Source: Petunia secreta
Taxonomy: Eukaryota > Streptophyta > Magnoliopsida > Solanales > Solanaceae
Length of the DNA stretch: 64,000 bases
Assembly: GCA_029990175.1 (NCBI GenBank)
Contig: JARKIP010000193.1
Coordinates: 1 to 64,000 of the forward strand
Direction of reading: 5' to 3'
The translations under genes and the position numbers were made by a program. The notes beneath the pieces were generated by a model. That model searched no databases and had not been told where the DNA came from. It worked only from the letters and a program-made list of their open reading frames with translations. Below are positions 56,761-64,000 of this stretch, piece after piece (within the stretch, counting starts at the first letter, position 1; every line of letters starts with the position of its first letter).

Positions 56761-58377
56761 ATGGCCACTAGAACATTTGACATGGTTACTGAAGTCCCTC
56801 AGTTGCTTAGATATTGGTGGAGAAACCTAAGCATAGATCAACAAAATCAAGTCAAAATAGTGTTGGGTAATCTAATTTCACTAATGGAGCACACGGCAAT
56901 GAAAGGGATAGTAGAAGCAGCAGTACACTATTGGGATGCAGATCGAGCAGTTTTTCACTTTGGGAGTGTAGAGTTGACACCATTACTGGAAGAAATATGC
57001 GGATTAACTCAATTACCATTTGAAAGTGAAGAAATATTGATGCCTGAGAACATTGCACCCGAGAAGTTCTTTGAAATGGTAGGGTTAAAGCCCGAGTTAT
57101 GCACAGATAGTATAAGGCAGTCGAGAATTTCTCTAACTTCCCTCTACATCAAATTTGGGTATGGAGAAGCATTTCAAGAAGCCGAAGACTATTTCAGCAT
57201 TAACCAGGCAGAGTGGCAAGAGCGGAGGATACTTGCTTTTGTCAACAGCTTTTTAGAGACTGTCGTGTTTTCAGGACACAAAGGACGAGTTGATATTTCC
57301 ATGGTATCAATTGCCGATACCTTACTCAAGGACTTCAACAAGAAATACACTTTGGTACCGATGATTGTTGCAGAAATGTAAGCTTTAGAAAGGTGCAAGA
57401 AAGGTGCTGGCTTTTTCGAAGGTTGTAATTTACTCCTACAAATTTGGTTGATGGAACATTTGCAAAAGATGGATAGAACAGAGCAAGCTTTCCATTCCAT
57501 ACCAAGAGAAAACTACATCTTGATTCATACCGCCTGCATGGACACTGCTCTTGAAAAGTGGGACCGGCCAACAACAACCAAAGGCTGGCACCACAAACTC
57601 TCTCAGTTGACATCTGAAAACATACAATGGATGTTTGATTACTTTCCCGGCACAACAGTAATCACAAGATCCGAAAGAGCTTCTTTTCTTGTCTTAGTGG
57701 GCCTTAGAGGAGTTTACCCATACACTTCTTTAAGGGCACTTAGACAAGCGGGGAGAAAGCAGATTGTACCCCAAATTATAGACATCAGAAGTTTTAAAGC
57801 TGATATTTTCGGAGGAGTGATACCATTCAAAGACAAGATATTAGAACTTTGGAAAGCAAGGCACCGAATGGAGTTCGAGACTATTGGACGAGACAGGTTT
57901 GATGCAGGCTATGATGAAGATTAACCAGACTGGCTAAGGAGAGACATAGCAAAAGCAGTTCAACCAAGAGCAACAAGAAAAAGGAAGAGAAATGCTGAGA
58001 AATTGGAATCGGAATGTAAGAGGCTACACAAACAACTGTCCAAGTTACGAGAGAAAATAGCGAAAAATCAAAGTTTGGCCGAAACAAAGAACAAAGAAAA
58101 AGACAAATGGCGCAATAAGACAGAACTCCTAACAAAACGCATAGAGTCTATCGGTGTGTGGGCTAGCGAAGGAATGGACTCTGTGACAAATAAAGGAATA
58201 GAGGAGAAAGGAACGAAGGCTTGGAAAATGTTGAAAAACTTCACATTCCACATATCCCAGCTCTTAATAGATGCAGACAACATCATCTTCCAAGGAGACT
58301 CGTCAGGGGCAAGTTCGACTAGTGAAGATTCGTCCGAAGAGGAAGAAGATGAATTTTTTGAAGATGGGTCAACATGA
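56761..58377 (+). pseudogene. ORF1 of element B, DUF7745-like with C-terminal coiled coil
   Basis: One reading frame of 538 codons, broken by TAA at 57379 and 57922. The N-terminal half has the family pattern LRYWWRNLSIDQQNQVKIVL, then HYWDADRAVFHFGSVELTPL, EEICGLTQLPF, FFEGCNLLLQIWLMEHLQ, GRDRFDAGYDED. After the second stop comes a basic and coiled-coil segment (KRKRNAEKLESECKRLHKQ, LREKIAKNQSLAETKNKE) and a very acidic Ser/Glu tail (SEDSSEEEEDEFFED). Ogre elements carry such an extra ORF between 5' LTR and gag; its role is not known. No gag follows. Confidence 0.72.
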
Positions 58378-58769
58378 TGAATGCTCGCTCAGGCCATGAT
58401 CTAACTTCCTAGAAATGTTTAGTCTTTTCCTTCTCTTACAATGCTTCAATATCAACCATTGTAATAAAGACCAATATTCAATAAATGCAATATTCTCTTT
58501 TAGACTCCGCATTTTGGAGCAAATGAAATGATACGTGTGGCACAAAACGCTTCCCAAATCATCATGCATAAAGCGGTCATAGGATACATTTTTATTTGCT
58601 AAGTGTGCATTACATGAATTTGTTTTATTGCTCTAGGTCTCTTTCTACCTAGATCAATCCCTTCCCAAATCCAATCTCCTACCGAGGCACCTCATCTCCC
58701 TACTCTATGCCCAAATCCTGATATCATAAATCTTTCGCATGTCTTGATTATCCAAAAGGTTGGCTTCAG

Positions 58770-59111
58770 TTGAATACCAAGGCAGAAGATTCGGCTAAGC
58801 AAAGTGCACTTATCAAGGATTTTTCAAAGCAAGAAGAGTTTGTAATAGCAGGCACTATACACACAAAGCAGAAAATTGATAGGGCAAGAGATTTGTTGGT
58901 CAAACTCAAAGGCACACATGACTTACCGAAATACTTTGTTTTGACACAATGTCTAAGGATCATTTTGTCGGTCTACATATTGAGGCAATCCAAAATATTT
59001 CCAAACTTGCACCTATTCATGGCCAAAAAAACGTTCAAGGGGTTATCACAAGGCAATAAGGAAGTGAGATATGACCAGAACCCGTTTGATGATACAAAGG
59101 TTTATGCATAA
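58770..59111 (+). CDS. Unrecognised short ORF in element B
   Basis: 113 codons, Lys/Gln-rich, starting NTKAEDSAKQSALIKD after the Met. I recognise no domain. It lies downstream of ORF1 in the same element, where gag would start in a full Ogre, but shows no gag motif. It may be chance. Confidence 0.2.
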   Translation: MNTKAEDSAKQSALIKDFSKQEEFVIAGTIHTKQKIDRARDLLVKLKGTHDLPKYFVLTQCLRIILSVYILRQSKIFPNLHLFMAKKTFKGLSQGNKEVRYDQNPFDDTKVYA

Positions 59112-59114
59112 CAA

Positions 59115-60850
59115 CCAAAATTAGCAGGCTGGTTCAATTTGGAAAAGAATGCAAAGGCGCAGTGACAAAGATTCCATTATATGACGGAGCTAGAAACTCT
59201 TTTTGAGTATTGAAAGCATATCCCTATCAACCAGCAAGTGCGGGACGAGACGATGAACTCAAGATGAAGCTATTTTGATAAAAAAAAAAAAAAAACAGGG
59301 GCAGACAGATATATTGGAGCGATTTTGGTCAAAAGCTTTATTTGAATAAATTTTCATGACAACAACTACATTGAGCAAGGAATACAATATGGTCAACCTC
59401 TAAAACGGTCTTGACTGAAGCACCGATCTAAGAATATACATGATACACCGGGATCGGTCTCTTGGCACCAAAATCTACCTGACGAGCAAAAGATAAAGCA
59501 AAGATTGAATTGCAGCAGTCGGTTGACAAATATGAGAGACATTGAGTATCTCTCTCAAAGACAACCGGGCAGCATGACACACAAATTTGCAAGAAAGGAT
59601 GACAAATGCACTAAGGTCTTGGTGTTGATAAAAGTCGACTTCCTTTTCAGTCATATATATATCCCTTACCCGAAATTCTTGTCAACTTTTGATTGAGATC
59701 TAACCAGACCCATCTTCCACTCAAGCGAGTGTCAGTGATTTAACAAAAGAATCCTTGTCTTGACTGCTACATAAAGCACCCAAGCAATCTTTCAGCCTCT
59801 ATACAATTTTTTTGTCTCTAAAATTCAAGTGCTAATCGATCATCCGTGGTCTAGGCATACTCTTAAGCTTTATGTGTTGTTCTTTCTTCAAATTTTTGCT
59901 AATGTGCTAATGCAGTTTTGCGCAGTTATGGTTGCTTTGCATTCAAACACTGAAATTTGTCAAGAATCTGCATTTCGAAAAAAGCCAAAATGCCAAGCCA
60001 AGCTGATAACATTTATCTCGGTACAAAGTCTTTTAAACCGCTAGCATAGGACATTAGGAGAACCCAGACAATCCAAATCCCACTTCCGTACTACTTGTAG
60101 TATGAACGAACCAGAATCAGCTGACATAATACCCACATAAGAGTCGCAAGAGAGAAATCTGATCACTATACAACCAAAACTGGCAAAACTCACAACCCCA
60201 CACTGCACCCGATTTACACAATAAATAACCTCCCATATGTCAAGACTTTCAACAACAACCTTATCAGGCTCAATACAAATCAAGGACATGCAAAAAGACG
60301 AAACCTCACTCCTTTAGCTCATTCAAAAGATATTGCAAGTAACATACAAACTATTCCCTAGATACCCATTCCAAAAATCAATCCAATAAAGATCTACACC
60401 CTCCACTCAAATATTCAATACCCTGATATCGCAAAATACCCAGCACTGAAACACAAAATTCGAAGCCTGATTGGCAAAATCCAAACAATGATACAACAAG
60501 AACCAACAAATGGAAGTTGCAAAACTCTCGAGCCACAACTACATTTTCTACACAAACCAATCCATCAAAAATCAACACGAGACATGAAGACACCCCAGCA
60601 CAACCCACGAAAAATACAATTTTGGACATTCTCCGCATCCGACAAATCCAACCTCAGCCTGAGAATGCAAGTACCCACACAATCAGAGTCATCAATCATC
60701 ACACTAAAGGACGAATGCAGATTCAAGCCGATACACAGGTGTTCAGTGCAATGCAACCACTTTGTTTCGACTAACGAATCTTTCTTTGAGAACAGATTTT
60801 TCAATACAAACACAAGGCTAGAAGACAATCACAACAGACAAGATAGCACT
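59115..60850. other. 3' region of element B, no gene
   Basis: No pol-like frame is seen. Frames on the minus strand around 60040-60640 are short and compositionally biased. Confidence 0.4.
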
Positions 60851-60851
60851 T

Positions 60852-60938
60852 TAGCCACGTCAGGCTTATAATATGACGATTAGCCACGTCAGGCTTAAAA
60901 TATGACGATCAGCTCTGTCCGGCTTTAAAATAGGACAA
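60852..60938. repeat. Three-copy 29-bp tandem repeat
   Basis: tagccacgtcaggcttataa plus tatgacgat occurs twice (one mismatch). A third, diverged copy (cagctctgtccggctttaaa plus ataggacaa) has exactly the same period. Confidence 0.9.
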
Positions 60939-61293
60939 ATTCACATATCTTGTTTTGCAGGCACCACTACAATAGGCTTGTCCCCCTTAGAATTGGACAC
61001 ACACACATATTTTTATTTATTTTACAGGCACTACTATAACATGATGGTCTATCAAAGGCAATAAACTGGGCAGAATTTTTTAGGTACCCCTCAAAAATTT
61101 CCAAAAGACGCAAGCTGATACTGGGGCAGAACCCCTCAAAAATTTCAAGAGAGACGAAGTACAGAATCTGGGAGTTCACCGAAGAAAACTTGACCAAGGC
61201 CCAACATTCATGAAAGCATTATAAAAGCAGAAAAACGACGACTTTCCTAGCGGTGTTGCAGACATGATAATGACATTTTATTTTTTAGTACGT

Positions 61294-61375
61294 CACTTTA
61301 CTTTTGTCCGCAGGGTACACAGCCCGGCGACAGGCACTTTACTTTTGTTCGCAGGGTACACAGCCCGGCGCGATA
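61294..61375. repeat. Two-copy 41-bp tandem repeat
   Basis: cactttacttttgtccgcag, then ggtacacagcccggcgacagg, occurs twice head to tail, directly before the 23-bp array. A remote relative (caaggtgtacaacccgacac) recurs at about 62070, after the array. Confidence 0.85.
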
Positions 61376-61921
61376 GACAAATAGCTCTTGACGAGCAGGC
61401 AAATAGCTCTTGACAAGGAGGCAGTAGCTCTTGACGAGCAGGCAAACAGCTCCTGACAAGAAGGAAAAATAGCTCTTGACGAGCAGGCAAAATAGCTCTT
61501 GACGAGCAGGCAAACAGCTCCTGACGAGCAGGCAAACAGCTCCTGACAAGAAGACAAAATAGCTCTTGACGAGCAAGCAAGATAGCTCTAGACAAGGAGG
61601 CAAAATAGCTCTTGACGAGCACGCAAACAGCTCCTGACAAGAAGGCAAAATAGATCTTGACGAGCAGGCAAAATAGCTCTTGACGAGGAGGCAAAATAGC
61701 TCTTGACGAGCAGGCAAGCAGCTCCTGACAAGAAGGCAAAATAGCTCTTGACGAGAAGGCAAAATAGCTCTTGACGAGGAGGCAAAATAGCTCTTAACAA
61801 GCAGGCAAACAGTTCCTGACAAGAAGGCAAAATAGCTTTTGACGAGCAGGCAAAATAGCTCTTGACGAGCAGGCAAAATAAGCTCCCAACGAGCAGGCAA
61901 AATAGCTCTCGACGAGCAGGC
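61376..61921. repeat. 23-bp tandem array with four-unit higher-order period
   Basis: About 24 units of 22-23 bp of the type aaaatagctcttgacgagca plus ggc. Units 4, 8, 12, 16 and 20 are of a distinct variant, aaacagctcctgacaagaag plus gc, so the array has a higher-order period of four units (about 91 bp). Long minus-strand frames here (SCQELFACSSRAIL-type) are repeat artefacts. Confidence 0.92.
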
Positions 61922-62459
61922 ACTTATGATACACAAGTATCTCATAACGAGGGACCACGACACATTGACAGTTGACAATCCAATGATAGGAAAGTCCATT
62001 TTACATTTACAAATATTATCTGCAAAAACTCACTTTACTGCAGGAAACAGCGGGACAGTGTTCCAAGGTGTACAACCCGACACGACAAACAATTATCTCC
62101 TGACAAGATGCACATAAATGAATATCCCCAGAGGAGAAGCATATATTTCCTAACACTCAAAGCACCTGGAAACAGACTAGACAACTACATGACAAAGGAG
62201 AGCTCAACTTTACAGGGAGTTTACTTTATCATTATCTTTGGTTGCACTTATCCTGCTTTTGTTGCAGGACACTCTTCGACCCCTTGACAGACCCATTGAC
62301 AAACCCCTGCTCCATTTCACATACCTTTACACTTGCTCCCCAGAAAATGACTACCACACACGAAATTGTGCAATCTGCAAAACCTCAAATGCATACTATA
62401 CACCGTTTTGAAACTCTATTCGAGAAGCTTAATCTCACAGACAATGCTTTTTCTATACC

Positions 62460-63210
62460 CACAAACTATCTACTTTGTCGAGTTCCAAAGCGCTCGGAGC
62501 TGAAGTTCCCTACTCACACAAGTGGTCTACCTTACCTTTCATCCCTATGTGTTCCCTACTCACACAAGTGGTCTACCTTACCTTTCACACATCGGGTGCC
62601 AGTATGTGTTCCTTCCTATTCAAGCCTATCTGTGTCAATCGTGCATATTTTCATGCTTAATCAGGCCCATCTGTTTGAATCGTGCATACTTATCGTGCCT
62701 TACTCCTCAATATTTCCCAACTCATTCAAGACAATATTGAAGGAAAGATGACTCATTTATTGAGATGAAGTGGAAACTATGTCCGTGTAAACTCCGCTTT
62801 ATAGGTGTGTAGCGCGCCACATTTTCATAACTAGGATGATTATAAGCCTCTTTTCCCACACTCGATCTATTAATGTTATCTCATCTTCGATAGTGCCTCT
62901 GCTTTATTCTTCATTTATCTCGCCAAAAGGCAAAGCATACACAAATCTGAACTTTGCATATTTGGACAAGTTTACTCCTTACACCTGGATCGTGCGTCAT
63001 AATATCTCACACAGGCGGCATGCCATTCTAGAACTACACATGGCCTGATTCTTGTTAAACCCGAGATATGTAGGCAACTCAGAGAATGGGGTTCGGCTGA
63101 AAACACGCCAAAACTCTCATTTTTCCTTTCCACCATTTGCTTGGCAGTCGTGACAAAATTGGCTACTCCGTCAACTATCTTTGCCCGAAGATTCTTTCAT
63201 CATCCCCGGA
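62460..63210 (+). other. Distal 3' region of element B, shared with element A
   Basis: Aligns (reverse complement) with 23625-24280 of element A, for example the phrases caagacaatattgaaggaaa / ggcatgccattctagaacta. Non-coding. An internal duplication of about 60 bp (ccctactcacacaagtggtc, taccttacctttca) occurs at 62509-62590. Confidence 0.75.
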
Positions 63211-63224
63211 CAAAGAGGGGCAGT
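63211..63224 (+). promoter_or_regulatory. Polypurine tract of element B
   Basis: CAAAGAGGGGCAGT directly before the 3' LTR, identical in core to the tract of element A. Confidence 0.8.
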
Positions 63225-64000
63225 TGTTGACACCCAATTTTGTCCCTCCATTTTCCATAATTGGCTATATTTAGTTTAAAGGTGCAATATTGACTGTTTG
63301 AACAAAATCTGCATTAGGAAACATACATTTACCTATAATTATCCACTAATTATATATTCTATACTTAATTGCGATAATATTATGTAATTCGCATCATTTA
63401 GGCTATCTACGAAACTGTGATTATTTGTATTATTTACTGCATAAATAAAATTTCATAATTATTTGTGACTATTTATACATATTTAACTTAAGTTGACAAT
63501 ATTTCTCTTATGTGTGCATATTTCTCTTCTTTTGTATATAATTTATGTATATTTTATTATAATCTTTTATCTTGCGCCTTTAAATTAAATAGCGGCCTAA
63601 TTAAAATGTCCGGTCAAAATTCCATACCGCTCATATTCATTTCATAATATTGACATATTAATTTGAATTCAATATTTCCTTTGCACATGGACAAAGGTTC
63701 GACCGGATACATTCAATTGGTACCATAAGCTTTGTTTTTTCTTTCTTTCCATATATTTTAAATGAATTGATTTTTCAACTTCTACCAAAATTTGCTATGT
63801 CATTTTATTCATTTATTTATTTCTTTACCTTATTTCTTTTAAATTAGCTTTACTTTGAACCCGGACAAATTTCTTAATCATATACATTTATTTTTACCTA
63901 TTTCTTTCACCATTTTATATTTTATAAATCTCCCAGAATCATATCCCCTCAATCTCTCCTCCAAATCCCCATCCAATCCCCCTAATTACGATATATCTTT
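63225..64000 (+). repeat. 3' LTR of element B, partial
   Basis: Collinear with 52221-52996 with about 25 differences over 770 bases. The rest lies beyond the window. Confidence 0.9.

Larger units (their letters stand above)
52221..64000 (+). mobile_element. Element B: Ogre/Tat-like LTR retrotransposon with ORF1 only, runs off window
   Basis: Order: 5' LTR (52221 to about 55130), leader, ORF1 (56761-58377), a long 3' region with several tandem repeats, polypurine tract (63211-63224), and the start of the 3' LTR (63225 onward, cut by the window end). It is homologous to element A in LTR ends (TGTTGACACCCAATTTTGTC), leader and 3' region, but with no gag and no pol frame. The two LTRs differ at about 25 sites over the 770 bases that can be compared by eye (about 3%), so B is older than A. 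The right flank is outside the window, so the target duplication (GGAAC expected from the left) cannot be checked. Confidence 0.82.

Noticed and set aside
61298..61999. 233-codon minus-strand ORF with Cys/Leu-rich SCQELFACSSRAIL repeats
   Set aside because: Product of the 23-bp tandem array. Overlapping open frames of similar composition exist in other phases, and there is no start context or domain.

Overview
This is a plant nuclear window, almost certainly from a Solanaceae species with a repeat-rich genome. The reasons are spliced plant genes with canonical GT-AG introns, a phytocyanin, a chloroplast-targeted protein, Au-type and other Solanaceae-type SINEs, and large Ogre/Tat-like LTR retrotransposons. 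I cannot fix the genus from sequence alone; Nicotiana-like is a guess. There is no prokaryotic feature, no CRISPR array and no rRNA gene.

Gene-bearing left part (1-17.9 kb). Three host genes lie on the + strand. A stellacyanin-like phytocyanin with a GPI-type C-terminus (1391-2108) and the variable chain of ferredoxin-thioredoxin reductase (3259-3724) each carry an apparent one-base frameshift. A ZIP-family metal transporter orthologous to Arabidopsis At3g08650 (11442-17417, five coding exons, 598 codons) is intact; its introns hold two antisense LINE fragments. Between the second and third genes lie a SINE split by a solo LTR (with target-site duplication) and a candidate MULE-like element.

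Transposon part (18.6-64 kb). After an Au SINE and a MITE-like inverted repeat comes a decayed + strand Ty3/gypsy element (LTR about 19.85-20.4 kb, gag, protease, RT, RNase H to about 39.47 kb). Two younger elements broke it. Element A (21584-33129) is a complete minus-strand Ogre-like LTR element flanked by GAAGC repeats; its two LTRs differ by only about 1% by eye, and it encodes gag and nothing else. An hAT DNA transposon (33706 to about 37010) has a nearly open four-exon transposase. Further right are a fragment of another LTR element (39.47-42.04 kb, minus), a 5'-truncated L1-type LINE (42.04-47.4 kb, minus), a non-autonomous hAT element with a perfect 8-bp target duplication (48211-48980), and a transposon-derived gene resembling the 'putative gypsy type transposon' family (50002-52220). 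That gene is cut at 52221 by element B, a second Ogre-like element on the + strand that runs off the window. B carries only the upstream ORF1 (DUF7745-like).

How the parts relate. Elements A and B have homologous LTRs, leader regions, 3' regions and polypurine tracts, but keep different genes (gag in A, ORF1 in B), and neither shows pol. Each has its own tandem array just upstream of the 3' LTR: 64/53-bp composite units in A, and about 24 units of 22-23 bp with a four-unit higher-order period in B. These arrays are the most distinctive structures here and look like seeds of satellite DNA. They also create long ORFs that should not be annotated as proteins. I found no convincing new enzyme system.
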